Notes under the pieces: generated by a model | Seen by the model: the letters and a program-made list of their open reading frames with translations, nothing else | The model's database searches: none | Told to the model about the DNA's origin: nothing | From: Pictodentalium vernedei | Taxonomy: Eukaryota; Mollusca; Scaphopoda; Dentaliida; Dentaliidae | Assembly (NCBI GenBank): GCA_031216915.1 | Contig: CM062297.1 | Coordinates: forward strand, 834,039,337-834,103,336 | Length of the DNA: 64,000 bases | Direction of reading: 5' to 3' | Shown: in pieces, positions 11,673 through 23,251 of the stretch | Numbering within the stretch: position 1 is the stretch's first letter | Layout of the letters: every line of letters begins with the position of its first letter | Made by a program: the position numbers and the translations under genes

Positions 11673-11823
11673 TAACAGAATCATCCCCAAAAGGATAAAT
11701 GTTCGAGTTGAACATGTTAAACACTCAAACTGCAGACTGGACTTTTTGAAAAGAGTGAAAAAAAATGAAGAGCTAAGAAAGAAAGCAAAAGAAACTGGAG
11801 AAAAACAGGTGTTAAAAAGAGAG
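11673..11823 (+). CDS. RPL21: Ribosomal protein eL21 (RPL21), one internal exon
   Basis: Fifty codons plus one leading base encode a peptide that begins NRIIPKRINVRVEHVKHS and continues with RLDFLKRVKKNEELRKKAK before ending in LKRE. It aligns, without gaps until the last few residues, with the family region that in animals reads KRINVRIEHIKHS..FLKRVKEN...LKRQ. eL21 is a structural protein of the large cytoplasmic ribosomal subunit. The exon is preceded by a pyrimidine-rich acceptor ending in TTTTTTCAG (11,672) and followed by a donor-like GTGTGT at 11,824. The phase is 2 at the left boundary and 0 at the right. I found neither the upstream exons nor the last exon (ending PIPYEF.A in animals) in the window, so it may be part of a gene with TE-filled introns or an orphan exon copy. 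The open frame and intact sites argue against a processed pseudogene. Confidence 0.82.
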
Positions 11824-12440
11824 GTGTGTATTTTGTTCAGTTTCAGTTCACAAAGTATGCCTTTGTGCTCTTTTACTTGTTGATAGTTAAAGGCCCTATA
11901 CAAACAAGCTTTTGTTTTCTCCCCCCACTGCATGTGTAACATACGTGTGTCCTGAGTGAGATAGCAGGGAGACACAGATGTATCCCACCCCACCCACGTG
12001 ACATAATACATTTATAACGTTATTATGACGTTATGCATATCGTATCAGTTTCTTGCCACCAACTAATTCATATCGACATCGTAATGCAGTGTGATCAAAG
12101 TTCGATGCTCGAAAACTCTTCAACCCTCAAGCTGCCACCATTCCTAATCGATTTCATGGTATATACCTTTGGTATATACATAACTTGTGCATGCTCTTTC
12201 CGATGGTGTCATCAGTTTCTCAAAACAATGAATACAAAATGAGTTGATTGAATCAGCATGTGACTCCCGATTACCTCTGGCTAAGTAATTGCTGCATGTT
12301 GGGGGGAGCCTCTGGTGTGGTTCAAATATCTTGCCCCTCGGGTGAGATTTCCCCATCCCACCTCCAGACTCATCGGAGATCATAATAATCCCCCACCACT
12401 GTAACTGCCTTCACTGTATCAGTCTCAATGTGTTGTGTCT
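11824..12440. other. Unassigned interval downstream of the eL21 exon
   Basis: Probably intron or intergenic. I looked for the terminal eL21 exon here on the plus strand and did not find it. No repeat family is obvious. Confidence 0.4.
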
Positions 12441-12740
12441 CTGCAGGCCTGGCATTTTCAGGAGAGCGATTTATTCGCTCGCCTTCTGCTGGCCTAAAAA
12501 AAATTAAGGAGGGTGAAAACTAACCCTCCTTGCCTTCGAATATAATAATATAATAGCCTGTTTCTAAGACCCACATCTTTTAAGACCTCTGCTATGTTAG
12601 TGATCTTCGTAAGATGGCCACACTTCCCCTTCCACACCTCCGGGCCTTGCCAAGGCCCGCAGGTGTGGGAGGGGCAGTGCAGCCGTCTCACCGAGACTAT
12701 CTTGTTAATAGCACCAAATAAAATGTACAAAGCCCACTAG
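12441..12740. mobile_element. Hairpin-bearing MITE-like remnants
   Basis: Three foldbacks lie close together: GAGCGA/TCGCTC near 12,465, AAGGAGGGT/ACCCTCCTT near 12,507-12,532, and a 24-bp GC-rich pair at 12,626-12,649 and 12,651-12,674 with two mismatches and a one-base centre. The word CCTGTTTCTAAGACC at about 12,555 matches the inner end of the Harbinger-like MITE at 38,650. Confidence 0.5.
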
Positions 12741-12854
12741 ACAGAATTCATTAATAGTAACACTTCATGTTGCCACTTTTAGCTTTGGTAAGCTTGAGGA
12801 GAGCTAATTGCTTCACTAGGCCATGTGAGGGGAGTGATTTTTAGCCCACCTGCA

Positions 12855-14690
12855 TTTTTAGCTCAACTTTGATGAAGTCAAATTTGAGCTATTGTCATGG
12901 CCCGTCGTCCGTCCGTCCATCTGTCCGTACGTCAACAATTGGCTATGGCTCAGGCTAGAGGTCGTATTTATGAATCGATCTTTACGAAACTTCTTGTGTA
13001 CCTTTGTTATGACCCTGGGACGGGAACGAGTGTTTTTAGGTGTGGTCCGAAATTCAAGATGGCTGCCAGCGGCCATTTTGTACCGATGATGCAAAAATCA
13101 GTTTTTTGTACAGAACTTCTGTATGAAAGTTCTGATTTGAATAAAGTTTTGTATAAATGTTTAGTACCATGGGATACATCACATATAATACGGGTTTTTT
13201 TCTCGTGCGTAAATTATGCAAATTAGACTGACTTTGATTTATTAAGTGTTACTTTCAGAGCTGTAAGTGCCAAGCTGCTATGGCTCGGGCTAGAGGCCGT
13301 ATTTATGAACCAATCTTTACGAAACTTCTTGGGTACCTTTGCTATGACCCTGGGACGGGAACGAGTGTTTTTGGGTGTGGTCCGAAATTCAAGATGGATC
13401 CCAGTGGCCATTTTGTACCGATGATGCAAAAATCAGTTTTTTGTACAGAACTTCTGTATGAAAGTTCTGATTTGAATAAAGTTTTGTATAAATGTATAGT
13501 ACAATGGGATACATCACATATAATACGGTTTTTTTTCTCGTGCGTAAATTATGCAAATTAGACTAACTTTGATTTATTTAGTGTTACTTTCAGAGCTGTA
13601 AGTGCCAAGCTGCTATGGCTCGGGCTAGAGGCCGTATTTATGAACCAATCTTTACGAAACTTCTTGGGTACCTTTGTTATGACCGTGGGACGAGAACGAG
13701 TGTTTTTGGGTGCAGTCCCAAATTCCAGATGGCTGCCAGCAGCCATTTTGTACCGACGATGCCGAAATCTGTTTTTTGTACAGAACTTCCATATGAAAGC
13801 TCTGATTTGAATAATTTTTTGTATGAATGTTTAGTACCATGGGATACATTACATATATTACAGGTTTTTTCTTGTGTGTAAATTATGCAAATTAGGCTAA
13901 CTTTGATTTATTTAATGTTACTTTCAGCACTGTGAGTGCAAATCCCAATATGGCTCAGGCTAGAGGCCGTATTTATGAACCGATCTTCACGAAACTTCTT
14001 GGGTACCTTTGTTATCACTGTGGGACGAGAAGGAGTGTTTTGGGGTCCAGTTTGAAATTCAAGATGGCCACTAGCAGCCATTTTGTTCAAAATTAAGTGC
14101 TATCAGATTTTTGCGCAGAACTTCCAAATGAAAGATCTGATTTGAATAAATTTTTGTGTGAATGTTTAGTACCATGGGATACATTACATATAATACAGAG
14201 TTTTTCTCGTGAATAAATTATGCAAATTAGGGGTCTGGGTGGGACTTAGAAAATTTTGGACCAAAATCCGGAAATTAGTTTTTTGGTTTTTTATGCATTT
14301 TGGTCAATTTTAAGACAAAAAAAAAAAAATTTTTTTTACACTGAAAATTTGGGGTCCGGGTGGGACTTCGAAAATTTTGGACCAAAATCCGGCAATTAGT
14401 TTTTTGTGTTTTGATGCATTTTGGTCAATTTTAAGAAGAAGAACAAAAAATTTTAGTCTGAAAATATTTTGTTTGGGACTGAAAATTTCCACACAAAAAT
14501 AATAATCTACAATGATAGGTCTTAATCTGTAGTCCATTACAGTCACCTTGTAATTCTTTTATTATTGTTGACTGGGCCAAAACAAATACTAATTCCTGTC
14601 ATATTCATTATTCAGTTGTCTTGGTCACAGCAAGTACTAATTCCTGTCATATCCAAGTTGAGCTACAGAGTCATTGACTCTTTCATTAAG
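12855..14690 (+). mobile_element. Helentron-like element D (AGCTCAACTT family)
   Basis: The left end TTTTTAGCTCAACTTTG folds back on CAAATTTGAGCT and is followed by CCGTCGTCCGTCCGTCC. The core has four monomers of about 335 bp (12,930; 13,260; 13,595; 13,930), each with GAGGCCGTATTTATGAACC, TTCTTGGGTACCTTTG, AAATTCAAGATGG and GTACCATGGGATACAT. A doubled unit of about 120 bp follows at 14,229-14,450. The right end has the inverse AAGTTGAGCTA at 14,655-14,665, the stem AGAGTCATTGACTCT at 14,667-14,681, then TTCATT. No transposase is visible. Confidence 0.7.
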
Positions 14691-15529
14691 AATGCCATGC
14701 CTGTCTCTGTCCATCTTCAGGCCAGCAATTTTGAAAATGACTGGAGAGAGAATAACACCTGGGAAAAGGTTTAAGAGGGCAACTGCCTTCATAGTATAAG
14801 TCAAATCAATTACAGTATGATGGGGAAAGTGTGTACCATTGGCTTTTCTTTAACCCTTTACCAAAAACAAATAGCAGACGGCACTTGCAAAGAAAGTTTT
14901 TGAATGAATTTTGTCATTTTTAGCTCAACTTGACAAAGTCAAACTGAGCTATTGCCGTCACTTCTCGTCTGTCGGCGTACATACATATGTATGTTCGGGC
15001 ATATGATGTTCATATGTACCCACGTACATCCACGATTTCCTTTGGTACACTGCACAGGTAGCATTTATGATCAGATCACTTTGAAACTTGGTATGCTTGT
15101 TTGGGGTGACCTCTAGATGGGAGTTATCGATTTTCTTCCATTTCTGTCAAAAAATGTTGCCGCTGGAAATGGCCTTTGAACTTAGCTTAGTCAGACCTCA
15201 ATATTTCCCTTTGGCACACCCTGCAGGGCACATTTATAATCAGACTTTTTAAACCTGGTATGCTTATTTGGTTTGACCTCGAGATGGGAGCTATCAATTT
15301 TCTTCCATTTATGGCAAAAAATGTTGCCGCTTGCAATGACCTTTGAACTCAGTTTAGTCAGGCATCAATATATTCCTTTGGCATGCCCTTCAGGATACAT
15401 TTGTGATCAAATGGGTTTGAAACTTGGTACGCTTGTTTGGGGCTACCTCTAGATGGGAGCTATTGATTATCTTCCATTTCCATCAAAAACTGTTGCCGCT
15501 GGCAACGACCTTTGACAAACTAAGTGCAC

Positions 15530-15868
15530 TTATGTGCCTTAGTTGATAGAGGTGCAGGCTGCAAGCCGAGATGTCCTCTGTTCGAATCCCACCGGCGGCA
15601 ACCACGTTGTGTCCTTGGGCAAGACACTTTCCCCCCATTGCCCACGTGGGGGCACGGTGACGCTGTTTGCTAAGGCGTACTGCACATCGATGTCTTCAAC
15701 CATTGATAACCCTGCTTATGTGGAGTTGGTATGTTGGGGAGCTGACAGTTGCTCGGTGGTTCTCTCCGGGTACTCCAGCTTCCTCCACCCATAAAACTGT
15801 CATGGTCATGGTTAGCCATTGTGCAGAAATATGTGACCTTAAACACCAATAAATAAATAAATAAATCA
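15530..15868 (+). mobile_element. tRNA-derived SINE inside element E
   Basis: The tRNA-like head has a box A region TTGATAGAGGTGCAGGCTGC and box B GTTCGAATCCC at about 15,572. The body is TGTGTCCTTGGGCAAGACAC then TGGGGGCACGGTGACG, and the tail is AGCCATTGTGCAGAAATATG then ACACCAATAAATAAATAAAT. The start of the head is degenerate. Related full copies are at 44,337, 50,399 and 56,850. Confidence 0.8.
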
Positions 15869-15959
15869 ACTAGAGGAAGTGATTGTACCTTCGGAACAAT
15901 ACACAGGATTTTCCTTAGTGGTTTTACTCACTGTTCTACTCAGCAAGTCCTAAGGGGGC

Positions 15960-17590
15960 ACGATGATACCAAATAAAAATTTGAATTTTTTTTGATTTCG
16001 TGAAATGTTTTGGCAGAAAGGTGTTAGCCAACTACCATTTTGTGCCCTTGATTAATAGAGATGTGTATTACAGTCATTCCTGTGAAAAGTTCAAGTCAAT
16101 CGCCCCTTCCAGTCCAAAGATATCGACTCCCGCATATTTAGGCGTTTTTGGTCGGTTTTGGAATCTAGACATAATAAAGTAAAAAAAAAAACACAAGAAA
16201 ATATTTTTCAATTTTTGGTCACAGTGTCCCGAAGCCATGTTTGACTGCTAGCAGAAGCCAAACGAAGAACAACTCCAATTTGAAAAGACGATAACTGTTC
16301 ATGTACACTGTAATTTCAAAATTTCTAACCTTAGAAGCTTTCAAATCATCCCCGTTGTTGAGTACTCTGATGGCAAAGTAGCCCGGTTGTAACAAAAATT
16401 TCCGAAGCAGACCGAAAATTTTCAGGGTAAAAAAAAAAAATTTTCGTCTCAAAATTGAATGAAATGCATATTTAATTTTTTGACCGCCATTTTGGATTAA
16501 CGAAAAATCGAAACTAAATTCTTTCGATTTTTCTTATAAAGCAGTATTCTGCCTTCAATTTGGATCTTAGAGGGCTCATTATATTTAAATCTCGATATTT
16601 CACTCCTAAATGGCCGATTTTCGAGATAACTTCCCGTTTTGTGAAAAATTTTGGCAGAAAACATAAAAAATGGAAAAAAATACCGATTATGTTTGTTTTA
16701 GACAAGAGTAATTCTGACAAGTCTGTCAAGAAATTAAGTCGATAGCTTTTTTCCTTCATGAGATATTGGCCTATAAAGGTTTGGGCGTTTTTGCCCAACA
16801 AGAAACGTTTTGCCCCAAATACTGATGGCTTTATTTATTAGGACTCATGGCCTTCATTGATAGTTTTTGTTTATGAGAAATAATGAATCTAGAAAAATAA
16901 AGTAAAAAAAAAAAAACAAGAAATTTTTTTTCAATTTTTGGTCAAAGTGTCCCGAAGCCATGTTTGACTGCTAGCAGAAGCCAAAGTAAGAACAACTCCA
17001 TTTCCAAAAGACAACTGTTCATGTACACTGTGACTTCAACATTTCTACCCTTAGAAGCTTTCAAATCATCCCCCTTGTTGAGTACTGTGACGGGAAAGTA
17101 GCCTGGTCGAAACAAAAATTTCCGACTTTTAGTTGAAGTCCAAACCGAAAATTTTTCTGGTGCAAAAAAAAAAAAATTTCCCGTCTCCAAATGGCCTGAA
17201 ACGTATAAATAATCGAAAATAAAAATTTGATTTTTCGGCCGCCATTTTGGATTGTCGGAAATTCGAATTGAAATTTTTTCGATGGTTTTTACAACTCGGT
17301 GATAGAGTCTTCATATCTAAGCCATTTTAGATGATTCAGCATATCCCTGTCCCGAGATTGAGTTAAAAAATGGTCAAATTTTGAATTTTTTTTTCGTTAC
17401 GAAAAACGTTTTGGCAGAAAGGTGTTAACTAGATACATTTTTGTACCATATGCTGATAGAGGGGTGTATTGCTGATATATCTGAGAAAATTTCAAGTCAA
17501 TCGCTCTTTCCAGTCCAAAGATATGAGCTGCTGGATATAATTTTGTGTTTTTTGGCATAAAGGGTTAACTAAAACATTTTCAGAAAAATG
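15960..17590. repeat. AT-rich block made of two repeated modules
   Basis: A module with GTTTTGGCAGAAAGGTGTTA and CAAGTCAATCGC occurs at about 15,995-16,150 and 17,405-17,560. A second module with GTGTCCCGAAGCCATGTTTG and TAGAAGCTTTCAAATCATCC occurs at about 16,180-16,500 and 16,905-17,290. The order is 1-2-2-1 with all copies in the same direction, so this is an internal tandem duplication. No coding potential is evident. Confidence 0.6.
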
Positions 17591-18659
17591 GGAATATGAC
17601 TATTAGTTACAACTAATGACGCTTTATGAGTACAGAAACTTTAAAAAAAAATCGTTAAGAGCATTTTCGAGAAATAGTGAAAATAAAAAGTGTGGAATAA
17701 TAATAATAATAATAAAAAATAAAAAATAATCATTGCAATAACAAATAGATTTTCCCTTTAGGAAAATCCAAATAATACAGGGCACATTTATGGTAGGATC
17801 ACTTGAAACTTGGTATGCATGTTCTGGGTGCCTTATGGATGCTTGCTGTTGATTTCTTTTCATTTCCATAAAAAATTATTGTCAGCACCAGCCTTTGGAC
17901 TTAGTGCATTTTTGTAGCAAATTATCCCTTTTGCACTCTCTACAGGGTATATTTATGAATTTCCATAAAAAAAGATAAAAAGACCATCGCCACCATTGTT
18001 TTGAAACTTCATATGCTTATTCGGGGTGACAGATAGGAGCTATCGATTTTCTTTTCATTTCTATCAAAAACTGTATCTGTCAGTAACAATCTTTGAATCT
18101 TACACTTGTGCATTTATATTCTTTTTTGAAATGACCTACAGGGCACATTTACTGTAGGATTGTTTTTGGACTCGGCGTGCTCATTAGGTGAAACCTCTAC
18201 ATGTTGATTCATTTCTTTGAAAAAGTTGCCATTTACAATGACCTCCAACTTACTGCATTTGTGTATCAACATTCTTACTTTAGCCAGCCTTACAGTTTAC
18301 ATTTAAAACGCATGGATTGCTTTGACATTGGCAGACACAGTGCTGTTATGTTGAAGTTTCACCAAATAGCATTGGAACCAATGATCTTCAAATTTACCAT
18401 TTGAAGTTTGTCAAGTAGGAGCTACAGTGTCATTAACACTTTCATTTTGCATCAAAATAGCTTACGACACCCTCATTGGAATGAGCTTAATGAACTTTTG
18501 AGACAAAAACTAATGAATAGCAGTGTGCATTTTTGAATATCGGTGGCCGGTTTTGGTACTACTTTGGGTGAACGCTTAATTTCATAGAGATTGTTTCTCA
18601 TAAGTCTTGATCACCACCAGTCTATAATTCTGTAAGGAATTAAATGCTGTAATGGTCTG

Positions 18660-19130
18660 GAACCAATCAAAACCTTAAATAGTCCATTGCCCATGTTTAC
18701 CCATGTTTGTAATAGGGGCTGCATTGGAATAAACGATTGGCTATACAAGACTTTATACCCATGTTGCGTTCATGCTTGGCCATTATCAGGCCTGAAAATT
18801 AGCAGTCTGACATTTGCAGAAAGAGGTGCCCAGAGGGAGAATTTGCTGATACTATCCCATACAGTGGGCCATTTTATCCTCTGGGTACCTCTTTCTGTTT
18901 AGTTTTGAGACCCTGGTTCAGATTGAGGTTCACAGAGGGTAAATTTAGTTTTGAGACCCTGATTCAGACTGAGGTTCATAGAGGGTAAATTTAGTGATGC
19001 TACCCCACTATGCATGGTAGCATCACTAAATTCACTGTTTGGGGACCTCATTTTGCAGACGACAGACTGCTTATTTTCTGGCTTGGCCATTATGCAAAAA
19101 TATTTGACCTCAAACACCAATCAATAAAAA
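18660..19130 (+). repeat. Shared 3' tail element carrying a hAT-like MITE
   Basis: The tail GAATAAACGATTGGCTATAC, CATGTTGCGTTCATGCTTGG continues after an insertion as TGCAAAAATATTTGACCTC and CAATCAATAAAAAATAAATA. The last part is the usual end of the SINE/LINE tail family, so this copy was split at 18,786. Confidence 0.7.
18787..19085. mobile_element. hAT-like MITE with perfect 8-bp duplication GCCATTAT
   Basis: GCCATTAT at 18,779-18,786 is repeated at 19,086-19,093. The termini read CAGGCCTGAAAAT and, inverted, CAAGCCAGAAAAT; the similarity extends for about 65 bases inward (GCAGTCTG, CATTTGCAG, AGAGGTGCCC). Inside is the palindrome AATTTAGTGATGCTACC..GGTAGCATCACTAAATT. The same MITE, without this duplication, is part of every unit of the 19-35 kb array, so this copy may preserve the original insertion. 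Confidence 0.8.
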
Positions 19131-19243
19131 ATAAATAAATTGAGAATGAAATGATGATTATTCAGGCTAGAGTTTCAGACAGTCTTTATTATCTGCATCC
19201 TTTGTGGTAATGTTGATTGAATGAGGCATACTGTTCAGGCTGA

Positions 19244-19528
19244 TCATTCTCTTAGATGAGTGCAGTACACTCGACTTGGAGTAGTGGTAATACATGCTTG
19301 GGCAGTGATGTCCACGCAGGTGTTTACCAGGTAATAAAAATCCTCATCACCAAAATTTTGATTAATGAAGCTCCGACTTGTACCTTGTGCTTCATTAATT
19401 AAATTTTTGATGATTATTCCTATAATTAGCATTTGGAATCTAATATTATTCTGTCCGTGGAAATATTGCCTGCCCATGGTAAGTGACCAGTCGACCACGA
19501 CCTTACTATAATAAATTTCACCATCCAC
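19244..19528 (-). other. Recurrent 84-94 codon ORF in the array (function unknown)
   Basis: A minus-strand frame that starts MDGEIYYS and ends YCTHLRE recurs in the units at 19,244; 21,661; 22,510; 23,355; 25,624; 27,897; 28,746 and 29,591. Some copies differ by whole-codon indels. I do not recognise the protein, and there is no promoter or splice evidence. It may be an accidental ORF in an AT-rich repeat; I list it because of the in-frame indels. Confidence 0.25.
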
Positions 19529-19833
19529 GCAGGTTGATTTAGTATTTGGTCACCCAAAGGCCGTACACAGTTACCCAGTATACCAGTACTTGTCAGTCCA
19601 ATTTACCCTCTGGGTACCTCTTTCTGTTTATGTTTAGACCTTGATTCAGATTGAGGTTCACAGGGGGTAAATTTAGTGATGCCACCCAGAGGGTGAATTT
19701 GGTGATGCTACTCTGCAGGGTAGCATCACCAAATTCACCCTCTGTGGACATTATTTTGCAGATGACAGTCTGCTTATTTTCTGGCTTGGTCAGGATGAGA
19801 ATTCCTTTCTTTTTGTTCATTGCACACCAGTCC

Positions 19834-19874
19834 ACCCCCTCCCCCCCCCCTACACACACACACACACACACACA
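19834..19874 (+). repeat. Poly(C) plus (CA)n microsatellite, long unit 1
   Basis: A C-rich run followed by about 12 CA repeats. Counterparts in later units are longer. Confidence 0.9.
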
Positions 19875-20089
19875 TCAGAACAGATGCAAGCATTGGTTGC
19901 TCGGTGCTGCCCATGGCTTTTCAGTGCCGCCACTGACTCCCAAGCCATAATCATGGCAACAAAATATTACCTTTTTGAATTTTGCAATTTAAAGCCATAG
20001 AGCACCATGTGTGAATTTCTGGCTATAAAATTGTTATTCATTACTAATTTCAATATATCGGCATTTTTTATGCCTCGGTAATTGAATAC

Positions 20090-21440
20090 ACATCTTCACA
20101 CTGCCCAATCAAAAACCAGATTCTCAGTGTAAATCTGGCATTCTCAGAGAAAACTGTGAGATTCTCAAAGAAAAATGTTGGGTATGTTGTAAAACAAGAT
20201 TGACAACGCTGCATTTCAGAGAGAGACAACAAGGTTTCAGGGCAACAAGGGAAGTTTCACGCCAGCGAAGCCACTCTTGGTAGAATTCAAACGCGACAAA
20301 TCTAAATGTTATAATTCAGTTACTGGTATTAGATGGGCTTCAACATGGTATTTTAGACCTATGCAGTAACCAAATTTCGGCGTTTTCTACAAGCAGGTTC
20401 TGACATTTTTAAGCTGGTATAATTTGGAACATGCACAAATGCAATTTACTCAAGTATGAATATCACACTGCTAAATCGAAAACCGCATTCTCAAGAGTAA
20501 ATATGGGATTCTCAAAGAATACTATGAGATTCTCAGAGAAACATTGTGAAAATTTGATAACTGAAAATCAAGATTTTGACATTTTTATCGAAATGTGGAA
20601 AGGTAGGTACCATTTACCATTATCCAGTAATTTAACTATCCCTTCAATGTCCTGTTTGCAAACAGTATCTGTTGCTGTCCATTAAATGGGAAAAATAGGC
20701 TGCACAAAATGGCTGGATTTTTGGCTTTGCTCCAATACGAATGGCCTTTTATCAGTGCGCCGAGATTTGGTTATTGTAAAAGTCTAAAATGCCATGTGGA
20801 TGCCCCTCTAATATTAGAAACTGAACTATAACATTTAGATTTGTGGTATTGGGTGAAAAGGTTCGAATTCTGCCTCACCGTAGTGGCTTCATCCGACGTG
20901 AAACTTCCCTTGTCGCCTCGAAACCCCGTTGTCATTCTCTGAAATGCTGTGCTATCATTCTTGTTTTACACCCTCCCCAAGAAATTATAAAATTTTCAAT
21001 ATTTTGGAGCAATGAAGGGCATGTAACCTAAGCGTCTCAATTGGAAAGGTGTTCTGCCGTGATTATAAGTAGATATGAAACCCCCCAAATTTTGAAAGAA
21101 GGCCACTCGTACTGGAAAAAAGCCCCAAAATCGGCAGACCCTCCCATTTTGTGCAGCCTATTTTTCTCATTTAATGGACAGTAACAGATATTGTTTGCGG
21201 AGAGGGCTTCAAGGGGATAGTTAAACTACTGGATAAAGGTAAATGTATTGGCACTATCTTTCCATATATCTTCTCTTTGATAGAAATGTCAAAATCATGA
21301 TTAGCGTTATCATTTTTTTTCGATTTTTCTCTGAGAATCACATAGTATTCTCTAAGAATCTCATATTTACACTGAGAATCCAGTTTTCGATTGAGCAGTG
21401 TGATCTTGTTTGACAGAGCTCCATGAGCACTGTCAAACAA
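20090..21440. repeat. Interleaved inverted repeats in long unit 1
   Basis: Segment X (about 20,200-20,390: CAAGGGAAGTTTCACG, TAAATGTTATAATTCAG, TATGCAGTAACCAAAT) has its inverse at 20,740-20,960. Segment Y (about 20,450-20,700: ATTCTCA repeats, TCCAGTAATTTAACTATCCC, CCATTAAATGGGAAAAATAG) has its inverse at 21,140-21,390. The order is X Y X' Y'. Arms are diverged by eye (about 75-85 percent). Opposite-strand ORFs in the Y arms encode similar peptides only because they are inverted copies. Confidence 0.7.
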
Positions 21441-21558
21441 GATATAAAGAATAAATGCTCAGTTTATCCCAAGTAACCACATTCCCGCTAATTGAATACA
21501 CGTTTTATTTTTAAAAGAATTCACTGGCAAAGTTATTCAATAAAACTCCATTGCAATT

Positions 21559-23251
21559 GAGAATGAAATGATGATTATCCAGGCTAGAGTTTCAGACAGT
21601 CTTTATTATCTGTATCCTTTGTGGTAATGTTGATTGAATGAGGCATACTGTTCAGGCTGATCATTCTCTTAGATGAGTGCAGTACACTCGCCTTGGAGTA
21701 GTGGTAATCCATGCTTGGGCAGTGATGTCCACGCAGGTGTTTACCAGGTAATAAAAATCCTCAACACCAAAATTTTGATTAATGAAGCTCCGACTTGTAC
21801 CTTGTGCTTCATTAATTAAATTTTTGATGATTATTCCTATAATTAGCATTTGGAATCTAATATTATTCTGACTGTGGAAATATTGCCTGCCTGTGCTAAG
21901 TGACCAGTCGACCACAGCTTACTATAATAAATTTCACCATCCACGCAGGTTGATTTAGTATTTGGTCACCCAAAGAACGAACACAGTTACCCAGTATACC
22001 AATACTTGTTAGTCCAATAGGACACTGAAGTGCAACAGTGCTTGTTTACTGGGGTAGAAAAATTCCACTACCAGAATAATAGACACCAATGTCGGGATCA
22101 AGCCTGAAAATAAGCAATCTGTCATTTGCAGAATGAGGTGCCCAGAGGGAGAATTTGCTGATACTATCCCATACAGTGGACCAATTTATCCTCTGGGTAC
22201 CTCTTTCTGTTTAGTTTTGAGACCCTGATTCAGATTGAGGTTCACAGAGGTTAAACTTAAAGATGCTACCCCACTATGCATGGTAGCATCACTAAATTCA
22301 CTGTTTGGGGACCTCATTTTGCAGATGACAGACTGCTTATTTTCTGACTTGGCCATTATGCAAAAATATTTGACCTCAAACACCAATCAATAAAAAATAA
22401 ATAAATTGAGAATGAAATGATGATTATTCAGGCTAGAGTTTCAGACAGTCTTTATTATCTGCATCGTTTGTGGTAATGTTGATTGAATGAGGCATACTGT
22501 TCAGGCTGATCATTCTCTTAGATTAGTGCAGTACACTCGCCTTGGAGTAGTGGTAATCCATGCTTGGGCAGTGATGTCCACGCAGGTGTTTACCAGGTAA
22601 TGAAAATCACCAAAATTTTGATTAATGAAGGTCCGACTTGTACCTAGTGCTTCATTAATTAAATTTTTGATGATTATTCCTATAATTAGCATTTGGAATC
22701 TAATATTATTCTGTCCGTGGAAATATTGCCTGCCTGTGGTAAGTGACCAGTTGACCGTGGCCGTACTATAATAATAAATTTCACCATCCACTCAGGTTGA
22801 TTTAGTTTTTGGTCACCCAAATGCATACACAGTTACCCAGTATACCAGTACTTGTTAGTCCAATAGGACACTGAAGTGCAACAGTGCTTGTTTACTGTGG
22901 TAGAAAAATTCCACTACCAGAATAATAGGCACCAATGTCTGGATCAAGCCTGAAAATAAGCAATCCGTCATTTGCAGAATGAGGTCCCCAGAGGGAGAAT
23001 TTGCTGATACTATCCCATACAGTGGACCAATTTATCCTCTGGGTACCTCTTTCTGTTTAGTTTTGAGACCCTGATTCAGATTGAGGTTCACAGCGGGTAA
23101 ATTTAGTGATGCTACCCCACTATGCATGGTAGCATCACTAAATTCAATGTTTGGGACCTCATTTTGCAGATGACAGACTGCTTATTTTCTGGCTTGGCCA
23201 TTCTGCAAAAATATTTGACTTCAAACACCAATAAATAAAAAATAAATAAAT
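21559..23251 (+). repeat. Two short array units
   Basis: Units 21,559-22,406 (848 bp) and 22,407-23,251 (845 bp). Each runs from the anchor through CAGTATACCA, the LINE-like piece CAACAGTGCTTGTTTACTG, the hAT-like MITE with palindrome TTTAGTGATGCTACC, and ends in the AATAAAAAATAAATAAA tail. There is no microsatellite. Confidence 0.8.

Larger units (their letters stand above)
14916..18445 (+). mobile_element. Helentron-like element E (AGCTCAACTT family), interrupted
   Basis: The left end at 14,921 is TAGCTCAACTTGACAAAGTC with a foldback to GAGCT. The core monomers are about 165 bp (TTTGAAACTTGGTATGCTTG, TGGGAGCTAT, ATTTTCTTCCATTT, TGTTGCCGCTGG), with three copies before 15,520 and about three more at 17,775-18,330. 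Between them lie a tRNA-SINE and a duplicated AT-rich block. The right end has AGCTACAGTGTCATTAACACT then TTCATT near 18,445, the same end as elements D and K. Confidence 0.6.
14850..18520. mobile_element. CCCTTTACC-type MITE split by element E
   Basis: The left piece (14,850-14,915) reads TTTAACCCTTTACC, then AGCAGACGGCACTTGCAAA, as in the MITE at 58,993. The right piece (18,448-18,520) has CTCATTGGAATGAGC and TTTTGAGACAAAA, like the loop and right arm of that MITE. Element E therefore seems to have inserted into this MITE. Old and diverged; the outer right end is unclear. Confidence 0.5.
19141..21558 (+). repeat. Long array unit 1
   Basis: It consists of the anchor region, a hAT-like MITE form with the 23-bp palindrome GAGGGTGAATTTGGTGATGC, poly(C) and (CA)n at 19,834-19,874, and interleaved inverted repeats at 20,090-21,440. 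It diverges from the later long units: it has an extra segment around 19,900-20,270 that reappears only in the last long unit at 33,440-33,830. Confidence 0.75.

Noticed and set aside
11824-18500. Final exon of RPL21 downstream
   Set aside because: I looked for a splice-bounded frame ending in a PIPYEF-like C-terminus and found none.
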